The notes beneath the pieces are model-generated. The model was not told where the DNA came from and ran no database searches. It saw only the letters and a list, made by a program, of their open reading frames with translations. The position numbers were made by a program, and so were the translations under genes. This document shows positions 42,932-52,173 of a stretch of 64,000 nucleotides of DNA, one piece after another. The DNA lies in assembly GCF_002966125.1 (NCBI RefSeq), contig NZ_CP027062.1, positions 434,001 to 498,000 of the forward strand, read 5' to 3'. The stretch is from Pukyongia salina. Its GTDB lineage: Bacteria; Bacteroidota; Bacteroidia; Flavobacteriales; Flavobacteriaceae. Within the stretch, counting starts at the first letter, position 1; each line of letters begins with the position of its first letter.

Positions 42932-45473
42932 CGCTGTGCAAGGGCGGACGATCGTCTTAATTATTTGTCTTTCTCTTTCCACAGTGTTTTGCAAAGCGCA
43001 GGATGGTGGGAATAAAAACCTGCTTGTGGTCTTGCAATCTATAGAGCAGGCATTCAATGTACGTTTCTCGTATGCTGTGGATGATATTGCCAATGTTACC
43101 TTATTGTACGAACCTCAACCCTCCCTCGAGGCTTCCCTGGATTATCTCTCAAAGAATATCCCCTTTACATTTAATAAAATTGATGATCGATATATTACTG
43201 TAGTAAAAAACACTTCCGAATTTCTCTGCGGAAGAATCCTTGCAGCAGATACAGGATTACCCCTGGAAAATGCGACTATCGTTTCCAATCTTACTTCCTT
43301 CGGAACATTATCGAATGAAGATGGTACCTTTTTTATTCCGAAGGCACTGCTCAATGAAGAATTGCTTATCCGTTTTGTTGGTTATCAGCCCTGGCAGATC
43401 GCGGTATCCGATCTAAATATAAATTGCGAAGCTATATTAGTTCCCGCCGAGGTTTCCACCCTACAAACCGTATTTATAAAAAATTTCCTCGTTAAAGGTC
43501 TCTCTAAGAATATGGATGGATCCTTCGGAATAAATACATCCGAGTTTGGTTTGCTGCCCGGACAGGTGGAAAACGACATCCTATTTGTTACTCAGGCCCT
43601 GCCCGGAATACAAAGTGTGAATGAGACCATTTCCAATATCAATGTTCGAGGAGGTACTCACGACGAAAATCTTATCCTCTGGAATGATATTAAATCCTAC
43701 CAGAGCGGGCATTTCTTCGGGTTGATCTCTGCTTTTAATCCAGACATCACCCAAGACGTGAAGGTTCACAAGAATGGTACACCAATTCGTTACGGCGATG
43801 GAATTTCGAGTGTGATAGCCATGAAGTCCCGGGACGAATTAAGCGAAGGTTTTCACGGCGGGGCAGGTCTCAATCTTATCAACGGAAGCGCCTTTGCATA
43901 TCTTCCTGTATCGGAGAAAGCAGCGATACAAGTATCGGGTCGTAGTTCGTTTAATGCGTTATGGGAATCGCCAGTCTATCAAACCTATTCTGAAAAAGTT
44001 TTTCAGGATACCGAAATCTCAAATACCGATCCTGCAGAAAGCGGTTTAAAAATCGCGGCGGAGGAAGATTTCAGCTTTTACGATGTAAGTACAAGGTTTC
44101 TATGGGACATAAACGACAAAGATAAATTTCGGGTGAATTTTTTGGCAATGAACAACACCCTTACATTTAATGAAACCATTTTGGACACCGAGCGTTCTAA
44201 AAACAGTGAATTGGATCTAAAGAGTATCCTGGGAGGATTGAGTTGGGAACGAGCCTGGAGTGACACCTTCAGCACCAGGGTTCTCACCTATCTTACAACC
44301 TATTACTTAAGAGCCCTCAACCGTGACTTGTTAACCACACAGGAGGTTTTTCAGGAAAATGATGTGCTTGAGACGGGAATTAAATTGGATGGTAATCTGG
44401 AGCTGTCCGATAATTTTACGGCATCGGGAGGTTACCAGTTTGTAGAAACAGGTATTACAAACGAACAGGAAGTTAATTTACCGCGATTTGTCGATTTTAA
44501 GAAAAATGTACTTCGTACTCATGCGGCATTTGCCGGTCTCACTTATACCTCTAATGATAATAATACTACGCTTAACGGTGGTGTACGATTTAATTATTTT
44601 ACCAAGTTCGACAAGCTCCTTATCGAACCGCGAATTGCCCTTCATCAAAAATTAGTGGGTGGTTTATCCCTGGAGGCACAGGGAGAATTTAAAAGTCAGG
44701 CTACCACTCAGCGCATCGATTTCGATAGTGATTTTCTTGGTGTAGAAAAGCGCAGATGGGTATTGGCCGATGAAGAAAATATTCCCATTGTCACGAGTAG
44801 ACAGGCATCCCTGGGCCTACTTTTTGAGAAAAACGGGTGGCTGCTAAATGCCGAAGGCTTTTATAAGGAAGTGGAAGGAATTTCCTCGGGCAACCAGGGT
44901 TTTCAAAACCAATTTCAATACCTACGCAGTAGTGGAAGTTACCTAGCCAATGGTGCAGAATTTGTGGTTAATAAAGAGGAAAACAATTACAGCATCTGGT
45001 TAAGTTATGCGTATCTTAATAATACTTACGAATTCAACTCATTTCAACCTACTTCCTTCCCACACAATCTCGACGTAACACATACTGCAACTTTTGCCGG
45101 ATCTCTAATCTTCGATCGCCTTAAAGTGGCATCGGGGATAAATTATCATTCGGGTAAACCCTATACTATTCCATTAACTGAAGATGCGATCATATCTGAT
45201 GGCATAAACGAAACTATCGCTTATGGTAACCCAAATGAAGAACGCCTCACCGATTATTATCGCGTAGATCTTTCGGCGGAATACAACTGGGAGATCTCCG
45301 AGAATGTTGATGCAAAGATCAATCTGGCAGTACTTAATGTTCTGGACACCCGAAATACCTTAAATATTCGTTACGTTATCACAGAGAATACAGACGGTGA
45401 GAGCTCTATAAACGAAGTTAGAACAACCTCTCTGGGTCTTTCTCCCAATTTTTCACTACAACTTTTATTCTAA
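42921..45473 (+). CDS. STN-containing TonB-dependent receptor/transducer (cassette 2)
   Basis: An 850-residue receptor. Signal peptide (TIVLIICLSLSTVFCKAQ), STN domain at about 33-97 (LLVVLQSIEQAFNVRFSYAV), carboxypeptidase-regulatory-like domain (CGRILAADTGLPLENATIVS), plug (ALPGIQSVNETISNINVRGG, SYQSGHFFGLISAFNPDITQ, RYGDGISSVIAMKS) and a barrel ending SLQLLF. It overlaps fecR 2 by 11 bases, implying translational coupling. Ligand unknown. Confidence 0.93.
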   Translation: MRNSAVQGRTIVLIICLSLSTVFCKAQDGGNKNLLVVLQSIEQAFNVRFSYAVDDIANVTLLYEPQPSLEASLDYLSKNIPFTFNKIDDRYITVVKNTSEFLCGRILAADTGLPLENATIVSNLTSFGTLSNEDGTFFIPKALLNEELLIRFVGYQPWQIAVSDLNINCEAILVPAEVSTLQTVFIKNFLVKGLSKNMDGSFGINTSEFGLLPGQVENDILFVTQALPGIQSVNETISNINVRGGTHDENLILWNDIKSYQSGHFFGLISAFNPDITQDVKVHKNGTPIRYGDGISSVIAMKSRDELSEGFHGGAGLNLINGSAFAYLPVSEKAAIQVSGRSSFNALWESPVYQTYSEKVFQDTEISNTDPAESGLKIAAEEDFSFYDVSTRFLWDINDKDKFRVNFLAMNNTLTFNETILDTERSKNSELDLKSILGGLSWERAWSDTFSTRVLTYLTTYYLRALNRDLLTTQEVFQENDVLETGIKLDGNLELSDNFTASGGYQFVETGITNEQEVNLPRFVDFKKNVLRTHAAFAGLTYTSNDNNTTLNGGVRFNYFTKFDKLLIEPRIALHQKLVGGLSLEAQGEFKSQATTQRIDFDSDFLGVEKRRWVLADEENIPIVTSRQASLGLLFEKNGWLLNAEGFYKEVEGISSGNQGFQNQFQYLRSSGSYLANGAEFVVNKEENNYSIWLSYAYLNNTYEFNSFQPTSFPHNLDVTHTATFAGSLIFDRLKVASGINYHSGKPYTIPLTEDAIISDGINETIAYGNPNEERLTDYYRVDLSAEYNWEISENVDAKINLAVLNVLDTRNTLNIRYVITENTDGESSINEVRTTSLGLSPNFSLQLLF

Positions 45474-45494
45474 AATGGAAGAGTAACTTCTTCC

Positions 45495-45540
45495 CCTACC
45501 TGAATTCATAGATTTTAAATTTCTATCAGATTTCTTTGAT
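45495..45540 (+). promoter_or_regulatory. Conserved upstream motif, copy 1
   Basis: CCTACCTGAATTCATAGATT, then TTAAATTTCTATCAGATTTC and TTTGAT. It shares CCTACnTGAATTCATAnATTTT, CTA and GATTTCTTTGA with copy 2 at 46395-46440 without any gap. The end TTTCTTTG could be a -7 element (one base off). It lies 86 bases before the secreted-protein gene at 45626. TGAATTCA is a palindrome fit for a dimeric regulator, possibly the LuxR-type regulator at 52170. Confidence 0.65.
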
Positions 45541-45625
45541 AGTGAGGTGGTTATGCACGCGTACTTTAGCAACATAATTAGAATTATCCCTATTCAAATA
45601 ATAGTAACCAAATTAAATTTCAATT

Positions 45626-46336
45626 ATGAAAAAAGTAAGTATTCTAATCGCCGTGCTGGCCCTTTGTGCCATGCCATTTACGACTATCGCACAAACGTGT
45701 AGTCGTACACTAACCTCGAAATCCGGAACTGTGTATTCTGCCAACCCCGGAACATTAACAACCACTGCAACCTCAGACCAGGTGACTATCCGTATCAAAA
45801 AAACGGGAGGACGTGCTGAAACTCAGGTAAATGTTTATGTAAACAATGTAATGCAATCCAATCCTATCGAATACGATAATGGTACCTATATCCCTTCCGG
45901 ATGGCAGACCAGAACTCTTAACGGAGTTAATGGAAAGCAGATCAAGGTAAGGATCGTCAACCAATCTGTAGGTAATACATTTAAGTATGATGCCAAGATC
46001 CAGGGTAACAGTAATAACGTTACCACTACCGGGAATAAAGCGTCCGGAAGACTTCTTGGACAGACCAATAAGACCATCTATACCAATCCTTCGTGTACCG
46101 GGAAGGCACGCATTATTGTAAGGCGTACCGATGGCAACGCAAGAGGCAACATACGAGTATGGGAAAAAAATGGTACATCGTGGAATTTGCTTAACAACCA
46201 CACCTATACGTTCGAAAAGAACCAGGACAAAAAGATATTTGTAGTAAACTCCAACCGTAAATTAAAGGTTGAACTTCGTAATGTTTCAGTGGGAAATAAC
46301 CTGCACTACATCATGAATGCCCTGGCTGCCAATTAA
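45626..46336 (+). CDS. Secreted protein with two 'SVGN' beta domains
   Basis: A 236-residue protein with signal peptide (SILIAVLALCAMPFTTIAQ). The mature part holds two copies of a domain of about 100 residues: SGTVYSANPGTL ... VTIRIKKTGGRAETQVNVYV ... KVRIVNQSVGNTFKYDAKIQ, and NKTIYTNPSCTGKARIIVRR ... NIRVWEKNG ... LKVELRNVSVGNNLHYIMNA. A third copy is in the gene at 47166. Small, basic, beta-rich, with only a few cysteines. I know no named family. First of four small secreted-protein genes; preceded by conserved motif copy 1 and ended by a hairpin. Confidence 0.8.
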   Translation: MKKVSILIAVLALCAMPFTTIAQTCSRTLTSKSGTVYSANPGTLTTTATSDQVTIRIKKTGGRAETQVNVYVNNVMQSNPIEYDNGTYIPSGWQTRTLNGVNGKQIKVRIVNQSVGNTFKYDAKIQGNSNNVTTTGNKASGRLLGQTNKTIYTNPSCTGKARIIVRRTDGNARGNIRVWEKNGTSWNLLNNHTYTFEKNQDKKIFVVNSNRKLKVELRNVSVGNNLHYIMNALAAN

Positions 46337-46352
46337 ATAATCTTGTTTTGCG

Positions 46353-46376
46353 AACGGCTTCCATTTGGGAGCCGTT
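46353..46376 (+). terminator. Hairpin after the 45626 gene
   Basis: Stem AACGGCTTCC / GGGAGCCGTT (one G-U) with a 4-base loop, 17 bases after the stop. Only a short T-run follows, so it may be a weak terminator. Confidence 0.55.
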
Positions 46377-46394
46377 TGCGAACTAAGGATTTCA

Positions 46395-46440
46395 CCTACA
46401 TGAATTCATACATTTTTGATCACTAAGGGATTTCTTTGAC
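46395..46440 (+). promoter_or_regulatory. Conserved upstream motif, copy 2
   Basis: CCTACATGAATTCATACATT, then TTTGATCACTAAGGGATTTC and TTTGAC; ungapped match to copy 1 (45495-45540), 55 bases before the gene at 46495. Confidence 0.65.
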
Positions 46441-46494
46441 CCATAACCTTTTAATGATCAATAACTTAGTTCTAACCTCTAAATATAAACCGAA

Positions 46495-47130
46495 ATGAAA
46501 AATTTAACATTAATACTCGTCTTTTTTGTTGCCACATTGTCGGCGCAAACAGAATGCCCACCCGGTGCATGGTGTCATCCGGATGGAGAAGGTCTTGGAT
46601 ATCCTTACACTTCCCTTCTGGGAGGAATGACCGAAGCAGCTGATGCTGTTGGGAAAGTAATGAACGATGATGGCTGCGCTGGCGCAAACTACGCAGAAAT
46701 GGTCTATTGTTATCCCGCTAAGTGGCTAGCCGATGCCATCCCGTGCATGTACGGTAAAGATACTCCACAAGCCACCTTATGTGACGATGGCGATGGTGGT
46801 GGCGATGGTGATGGTGGGGAAGCCGAAAACGAAAGTTACACTTCCAATCCAAACTTTACCCCTTTTTACACTACGGAAGCAAAAGCCAAACAGGTTATCC
46901 AGAAATTTCTTGCCAAAAAATCAAGAGGACAGGTAATTACCAAACTGGATAAAGGATATGTCCTGAAACTGAAATCGAAATTTTTCACAAATAAGAAAAA
47001 AACAGAATACGTGGCCATGATGGAGTTGTATAATCCGAAAGGCCAGGTTGTAGGACGACCTGTAATGTTCACCAAAGGGAAAAGAGTTTACGTACATGAC
47101 CTGCTCCCTAAAAAAGGTAAAAACAAATAA
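46495..47130 (+). CDS. Secreted cysteine- and Gly/Asp-containing protein
   Basis: A 211-residue protein with signal peptide (MKNLTLILVFFVATLSAQ). The N-terminal part is cysteine-rich (TECPPGAWCHPDGEGLGYPY; DDGCAGANYAEMVYCYPAKW; DAIPCMYG), probably disulphide-bonded. A low-complexity GDGGGDGDGGE linker follows (about 101-112), then a basic C-terminal domain (about 125-211: AKAKQVIQKFLAKKSRGQVI, GYVLKLKSKFFTNKKKTEYV, VYVHDLLPKKGKNK). No family recognised. Lies 35 bases upstream of the 47166 gene, same transcript likely. Confidence 0.75.
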   Translation: MKNLTLILVFFVATLSAQTECPPGAWCHPDGEGLGYPYTSLLGGMTEAADAVGKVMNDDGCAGANYAEMVYCYPAKWLADAIPCMYGKDTPQATLCDDGDGGGDGDGGEAENESYTSNPNFTPFYTTEAKAKQVIQKFLAKKSRGQVITKLDKGYVLKLKSKFFTNKKKTEYVAMMELYNPKGQVVGRPVMFTKGKRVYVHDLLPKKGKNK

Positions 47131-47165
47131 CGTTATTCAACAATAATTCTAAAGATATTGAAATC

Positions 47166-47717
47166 ATGAAAAAATTAATCGCAATTATTACGATCGCCCT
47201 GTTTGCTTTTAGCTTTCAGGCAGAAGCCCAAAACTGTAATCAAGGGAAGAAACTAGCCGAAAAAACCTGGGAAAAATGGGGGCCATGGAAACCGAATATT
47301 CAATTGATCCCTTTTAAAGCAGAAGTACAGAAGATCAAGAATGTTTGGAACTGGATCGCTGCAAATGGTGGCGCGACCATAGGACCAAGATTCCTTGAAA
47401 TTGATGGTGGAAACGAAACCGGTAGTATCACCGGGCAGACCAAAAGTACGTTCGTTACGCCACCGTCCTTCGATAATAAAGTAGAGCTCACCATTAACAA
47501 ATACGATGGAAAAGCTAAGACCGGAGTAGTGATCTGTGTTCAAGGTCGCGACGGGGTTACCACCCAAAAGGCCACCTACGAATTTCCTAACGACAAGAAT
47601 GGCAAAGTAAAGAAATTCACTTTGAACAACGTTCGAGGAAAGATCATCATTGTTGCAATGAGGAATAAATCGGTAGGAAATAAATTCAAGTATCGAATTA
47701 ACGCCAAGAAAAAATAA
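47166..47717 (+). CDS. Secreted protein with one 'SVGN' beta domain
   Basis: A 183-residue protein with signal peptide (LIAIITIALFAFSFQAEAQ). A helical, tryptophan-rich N-terminal part (KTWEKWGPWKPNIQLIPFKA, WNWIAANGG) precedes one SVGN domain (about 85-183: GQTKSTFVTPPSFDNKVELT, GVVICVQGRDG, KIIIVAMRNKSVGNKFKYRI), homologous to both halves of the 45626 product. Strongly basic. Function unknown. Confidence 0.77.
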   Translation: MKKLIAIITIALFAFSFQAEAQNCNQGKKLAEKTWEKWGPWKPNIQLIPFKAEVQKIKNVWNWIAANGGATIGPRFLEIDGGNETGSITGQTKSTFVTPPSFDNKVELTINKYDGKAKTGVVICVQGRDGVTTQKATYEFPNDKNGKVKKFTLNNVRGKIIIVAMRNKSVGNKFKYRINAKKK

Positions 47718-47727
47718 CCACTAAAAC

Positions 47728-47752
47728 GCATGGCCTGGATACCGGGCCATGC
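47728..47752 (+). terminator. Hairpin between the 47166 and 47768 genes
   Basis: Perfect 8-bp stem GCATGGCC / GGCCATGC with a 9-base loop, ending 15 bases before the next ATG. No T-run; could be an RNA stability or translation-control hairpin rather than a terminator. Confidence 0.5.
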
Positions 47753-47767
47753 TTAAAATTAAAAGTC

Positions 47768-48307
47768 ATGAAAAATTTATTTTATATAGCATTATTCCTA
47801 CCTCTTGGGCTTTTCGCACAAGACCCTACCATTTATGGAATAGAACCTGCACCCAACCAGGAAATAGCCTATAGTGGCGATCTTTCCCAGGGCGTATTTC
47901 TGGACGATCTATCCTGGGCCTGGAATAGTAGCAATGCCTGCTTTCCGGAGACACAAAAGCAAAAATTTACCGGAAAGCACCTGTTCTTTACTGGAATTAT
48001 ACCAAAGTATAGTGAAATGACAGTTACCGTTGTTCCAACCGATCCCACACAGAATTTTAGTGTGTATGCGTACGAGATAGGAGCCAATAGCAATGATCTG
48101 GTTCCTAATTTGCCAAGATGTATCCGTTGTGAAGCAGATCACTTTCGGGAACGAAACTTCGCTGGACGTGCTCCACAGGACCACACTCGCACAGTGAGTA
48201 ACCTGGTAGCCATCAATACTCCTTATCGTGTAGTAATAGGCGTAACGGGGGCAGATGGGCTTGAAGAAGGTGAATTTACCCTGGTAGTGAACACTAAATC
48301 ACGATAG
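47768..48307 (+). CDS. Secreted protein of unknown function, PPC-like beta domain
   Basis: A 179-residue protein with signal peptide (MKNLFYIALFLPLGLFAQ). The mature sequence is all-beta looking (IYGIEPAPNQEIAYSGDLSQ; HLFFTGIIPKYSEMTVTVVP; FSVYAYEIGANSNDLVP; YRVVIGVTGADGLEEGEFTL), the strand order recalling bacterial pre-peptidase C-terminal domains. Three cysteines (ACFPE, RCIRCEADH). Fourth of the secreted-protein genes and directly upstream of the histidine kinase pair. Confidence 0.75.
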   Translation: MKNLFYIALFLPLGLFAQDPTIYGIEPAPNQEIAYSGDLSQGVFLDDLSWAWNSSNACFPETQKQKFTGKHLFFTGIIPKYSEMTVTVVPTDPTQNFSVYAYEIGANSNDLVPNLPRCIRCEADHFRERNFAGRAPQDHTRTVSNLVAINTPYRVVIGVTGADGLEEGEFTLVVNTKSR

Positions 48308-48336
48308 AAGAGTTTAAAAATTTATATCTTTTATGT

Positions 48337-50304
48337 ATGCTATCCACTAACCAACTCTTTTTTGTGATGCTATTTGCGTTTGCGGCTTTATTCCTAAGGC
48401 CGCAATCTGCATTTTCACAAAACGACCTTAAACGAAAGATCGATAGCGTAGTGAGCGGGTTGGAAAACATGAAATTTCAAGAAAAACGTTCATCTTACTT
48501 CGATATCTGTGATCTTATCATGCGTGCCGGCGGAAATAAAAGAGAAGAACTTTTCAATTATGCCATTTCCAGGGATAGCTCCGAACATGCACGAATGGTA
48601 TTCTATGAAACCTACTCTAAAGTTTTTTCGCGCAGAGGACAAACCGATGAAGCTCTTGAGCTCAAAGAAATGGGATTGGAACTCGCCGAGAAACTAAAGG
48701 ACATTGAATATGAAATTGTCTATCACAACGATATAGCCAATTTATATATTTACCAGAACAAGCCCGATAAAGCACTTTTTCATATTAATAAAGCCGAATT
48801 GCTCGCGCAAGAAGACAAGTATAAACATTACAATACGAGCGTTTATTACAACCGTGGCCTGCTGAATAATATTCTGGGGGATCACGAAGAAGAGCGATTA
48901 AGTTACTTGAAGATGTGGGAATATGCCGAAGAAATGGAGAACACCTCACGAAAGCGATTCCTGTTATACATACTTGTGGATTTTTTAAGTCAGGTTGATC
49001 ATCCCGAGGAGCTCGCAAAATTCACCGAAGTGCTTTCCGATCTATACGAGGAAGCTAATCCTAATATGCCTGAAGGGCATATGCCGATAAAGAGTATTTT
49101 CGAAAAGCGATCGGATCCTGTTAACATTCCTAAACTTAAAAAGTCTATCCGTATTAGCGATAGTCTAAATAGTTTGAACTCCCTAACATTTGCATCCATT
49201 GCCCTGGCAAAGACCTACGAAAAGATGGGGCAGCCTTACCAGGGAGTTCAGGTGCTTAAGAATATCGCCCCAAAGATCGATACCACCAATAAACCACAGT
49301 TAAAACTATATCTGGTTTCTGAATTGAGCCGACTCAATGCCGAAGCGAAAAATTTTGAAGAAGCCTTCACCTACCTCCGGGAAGAGACCAAATTAAGAGA
49401 CAGTATTAAATCTGAACGCATGCAAAAGAACTTGGCCGAAATGGAGGTTAAATTCGATACCGAAAAAAAGGAACGTAAGATCGCACAGCAAGATCTTCAG
49501 CTTGAGAAAGAAGCCAGGCAGAAGAATATGATCTTTACAGGTCTTATCGCGCTTGGCGTATTGCTTATTATGAGTTTTTTCTTTTTCAGAAATAAACTAA
49601 AATATCAGCGAACCATAGCTGCCCAAACCGAAGCTATTCAGCAGCAGGAGATCAGGGAACTTCAGCAAGAAAATAAATTACTCGCATTAAATAGTATGAT
49701 AGAAGGCCAGGAAGCCGAACGACTTCGAATTGCCAAAGATCTACACGATAGCCTGGGAGGGTTGCTCAGTACTGTGAAAGCTCATTTTACAACTATTCAG
49801 AAAGAAATAGAAGAATTGGAAAAACTCAATATAACCGAAAAGACCAACTCGCTTATAGACGAAGCCTGCCTTGAGGTTAGACGGATCTCTCACAATATGA
49901 TGCCGCATGCCTTAAGCTTATCCGGATTAAAAGGTGCTGTACAGGATATTGCATCCAATCTTCAGGAAGAAGGCTATCTGGTAACTTTGGAGATTGAAGA
50001 TCTTCCCTCCTTGGATAAAACACGGGAGGTAATGGTGTATCGGCTTATACAGGAGATCGTTGCGAATATCCGAAAGCACGCCGAAGCAAAATCTGTACTC
50101 ATACAGGTATTGGCTCGCAAGAACGATCTCAATTTACTCATTGAAGACAATGGAAAGGGCTTCAACTTTGATCAAGCCTTGAAAAAAGGTGGGATAGGAC
50201 TTAAAAGTATTAATAGCCGCGTACAGTTTCTGGACGGGCATATCGATTGGGATACTAAAGAAGGTGAAGGAACTTCGGTAAGCATTAAAATCCCTGCTGT
50301 GTAA
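48337..50304 (+). CDS. TPR sensor histidine kinase, HisKA_3 type (first of tandem pair)
   Basis: A 655-residue protein with signal peptide (about 1-28), a periplasmic TPR array (about 60-370, for example TYSKVFSRRGQTDEALELKE, DKALFHINKAELLAQEDKYK), one transmembrane helix (MIFTGLIALGVLLIMSFFFF, about 395-415), a coiled coil, then HisKA_3 with phospho-accepting His470 in RIAKDLHDSLGGLLSTVK and a HATPase domain (VYRLIQEIVANIRKHAEAKS, IEDNGKGFNFDQAL, GIGLKSINSRV). Such kinases pair with LuxR-type regulators; one is encoded two genes downstream. The next kinase gene starts at the base after its stop. Confidence 0.93.
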   Translation: MLSTNQLFFVMLFAFAALFLRPQSAFSQNDLKRKIDSVVSGLENMKFQEKRSSYFDICDLIMRAGGNKREELFNYAISRDSSEHARMVFYETYSKVFSRRGQTDEALELKEMGLELAEKLKDIEYEIVYHNDIANLYIYQNKPDKALFHINKAELLAQEDKYKHYNTSVYYNRGLLNNILGDHEEERLSYLKMWEYAEEMENTSRKRFLLYILVDFLSQVDHPEELAKFTEVLSDLYEEANPNMPEGHMPIKSIFEKRSDPVNIPKLKKSIRISDSLNSLNSLTFASIALAKTYEKMGQPYQGVQVLKNIAPKIDTTNKPQLKLYLVSELSRLNAEAKNFEEAFTYLREETKLRDSIKSERMQKNLAEMEVKFDTEKKERKIAQQDLQLEKEARQKNMIFTGLIALGVLLIMSFFFFRNKLKYQRTIAAQTEAIQQQEIRELQQENKLLALNSMIEGQEAERLRIAKDLHDSLGGLLSTVKAHFTTIQKEIEELEKLNITEKTNSLIDEACLEVRRISHNMMPHALSLSGLKGAVQDIASNLQEEGYLVTLEIEDLPSLDKTREVMVYRLIQEIVANIRKHAEAKSVLIQVLARKNDLNLLIEDNGKGFNFDQALKKGGIGLKSINSRVQFLDGHIDWDTKEGEGTSVSIKIPAV

Positions 50305-52173
50305 ATGAAAATATTTAGCAAACATATCACAAAGGTCACCCAACGTTTACTTCTACTTTGTACGCTGTTTGTTGGTTGCGAGCTTACGGCTCAATCGAAT
50401 AAGGTGGAAGACAGTTTGAAGCAAGTACTTGCGGTCACTACCAACGATTCGATAAAAATGGATCTCTATAACGAATTGCGTAAAGCAACCTTTTATTCGG
50501 AGCCGGAAATTTCTAAAAATTATACCAGGGAATACCTGGAACTCGCCAAACGTGTACAGGATTCGTTTCGAATTGCCCTGGCTCAATACTATATGGGTAA
50601 TGCCGATATAACATTGGGGAATTATAAGGAAGCCTTACCTAATTATCTGCTGGCGGCAAAGTATTTCGAATATTCGGGTGATCCCGGCAGGCTGAGCTCT
50701 GTGTACAATGGCATTGCCGCCGCCTACGAAAAACACGGCGTAGATTCACTTTCACTAAAGTATTTCGAGCTGTCCTACGAGATTAGCAAAGAACAAAATG
50801 ATAGCCGGCGTATGGGTATTGCTCTAAATAACATTAGCAATATCTACCGAAACCGGGGTGACCTACAGACTTCAATCGAATACCTGGAAAGAGCCCGTAA
50901 CCATTTGGCAGCGCCCCAATATGCCAAGTATTTTATCCCTATAAGTATTAATCTGGGGAATGGTTACGTAGATATGGAGCGAACCCAGGATGCTAAAAAG
51001 ATCTTCGAAGCCACGCTTAAAACTATAGATTCGACCCAAGATATCCTTCATTACGGATCCCTGTTGCGCGGACTTGGAGGCGTGTATACCCAGGAAGGAA
51101 ACAGCCGTAAAGGCCTGGCTTATTACGAACGCGCTTATAAGGCTTTTCTCGACCATGGGTTTTACGACGAACGCCTGGAAACCATGCCTTTCCTTATCGA
51201 TGCATATTACGAGAACAAGGAGACCCTGAAGGGTATGAATTTGTTCTACGAGTATACAGAAGCCAAGGATTCGATCTTTAATTCGGAAAAGGAAAAAAAC
51301 CTTACAGAGGCGCTTCAGAAATACGAAGCAGAAAAAAAGGACAAAGCCTTATTGGCCCAGGCCCTTACGATCGAAAAGAATACACGACAGAAGAACACCA
51401 TCCTCATCTTACTTATATCGGCGGTTTCTATTTCCGTACTGCTGTTCTTGTTCTTCCGAAAACGCCTTCAGTACCAAAAAACTATTGCAAGCCAGAATGC
51501 CTCCCTCCAGCGGCAGAGGATTACCGAACTTCAGCAAAAGAATAAATTACTGGCCCTAAGTAGTATGATCGAAGGCCAGGAAGCAGAACGACTTCGAATT
51601 GCAAAGGATCTTCACGACAGTCTGGGAGGGCTGCTAAGTACTGTTAAGGCTCATTTTACAACAATTCAGAAACAAATACATCAATTGGCCAATTTCAATC
51701 TTACAGAAAAGACCAATACACTCATAGATGAGGCATGCATTGAAGTGCGGCGGATCTCACATAATATGATGCCGCATGCCTTGAGTATTTCCGGATTAAA
51801 AGGTGCACTAGAAGATATTACACAGAACCTGAAGGAAGACGGGTATGATGTTACCCTGGAAATTAAAAATCTTCATCCGGAAATGGAAAGCACCAAAGAA
51901 GTAATGATCTACAGATTGGTTCAGGAAATAGTGTCTAATATCCGCAAGCATGCCGGTGCTAATACTATCCTGCTGCAGTTGATCGGGTTTAAAAATGAAG
52001 TTAATCTAATTATTGAAGACAATGGCCAGGGATTCGATTATAGGGAGGCTGTTTTAAAGAATGGGCTCGGAATTAAGAGTATAAATAGCCGGGTTGACTT
52101 TCTGGATGGCGCCATAGAATGGGACTCCAAGCCGGGAAATGGCACTTCAATAAGTATAAATATACCGTTATGA
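50305..52173 (+). CDS. TPR sensor histidine kinase, HisKA_3 type (second of tandem pair)
   Basis: A 622-residue paralogue of the preceding kinase: signal peptide (LLLLCTLFVGCELTAQ), TPRs (about 90-310: GNYKEALPNYLLAAKYFEYS, GDLQTSIEYLERARNHLA), transmembrane helix (TILILLISAVSISVLLFLFF), HisKA_3 with His437 in RIAKDLHDSLGGLLSTVK and HATPase (VYRLVQEIVSNIRKHAGANT-like, IEDNGQGFDYREAV). The catalytic halves of the two kinases are far more alike than the TPR sensors, so they likely sense different cues and share the output. Overlaps the regulator gene by four bases (ATGA). Confidence 0.93.
   Translation: MKIFSKHITKVTQRLLLLCTLFVGCELTAQSNKVEDSLKQVLAVTTNDSIKMDLYNELRKATFYSEPEISKNYTREYLELAKRVQDSFRIALAQYYMGNADITLGNYKEALPNYLLAAKYFEYSGDPGRLSSVYNGIAAAYEKHGVDSLSLKYFELSYEISKEQNDSRRMGIALNNISNIYRNRGDLQTSIEYLERARNHLAAPQYAKYFIPISINLGNGYVDMERTQDAKKIFEATLKTIDSTQDILHYGSLLRGLGGVYTQEGNSRKGLAYYERAYKAFLDHGFYDERLETMPFLIDAYYENKETLKGMNLFYEYTEAKDSIFNSEKEKNLTEALQKYEAEKKDKALLAQALTIEKNTRQKNTILILLISAVSISVLLFLFFRKRLQYQKTIASQNASLQRQRITELQQKNKLLALSSMIEGQEAERLRIAKDLHDSLGGLLSTVKAHFTTIQKQIHQLANFNLTEKTNTLIDEACIEVRRISHNMMPHALSISGLKGALEDITQNLKEDGYDVTLEIKNLHPEMESTKEVMIYRLVQEIVSNIRKHAGANTILLQLIGFKNEVNLIIEDNGQGFDYREAVLKNGLGIKSINSRVDFLDGAIEWDSKPGNGTSISINIPL

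Noticed and set aside
45490-45500. CCCCTACC read on the minus strand (GGTAGGGG) as another cassette 2 ECF promoter
   Set aside because: No CTGTTnnAC-like element at the required distance and no minus-strand gene follows in that direction within reach.
46793-46820. GATGGTGGTGGCGATGG-type short tandem repeat as a regulatory or phase-variable tract
   Set aside because: It keeps the reading frame and simply encodes the Gly/Asp linker of the secreted protein.
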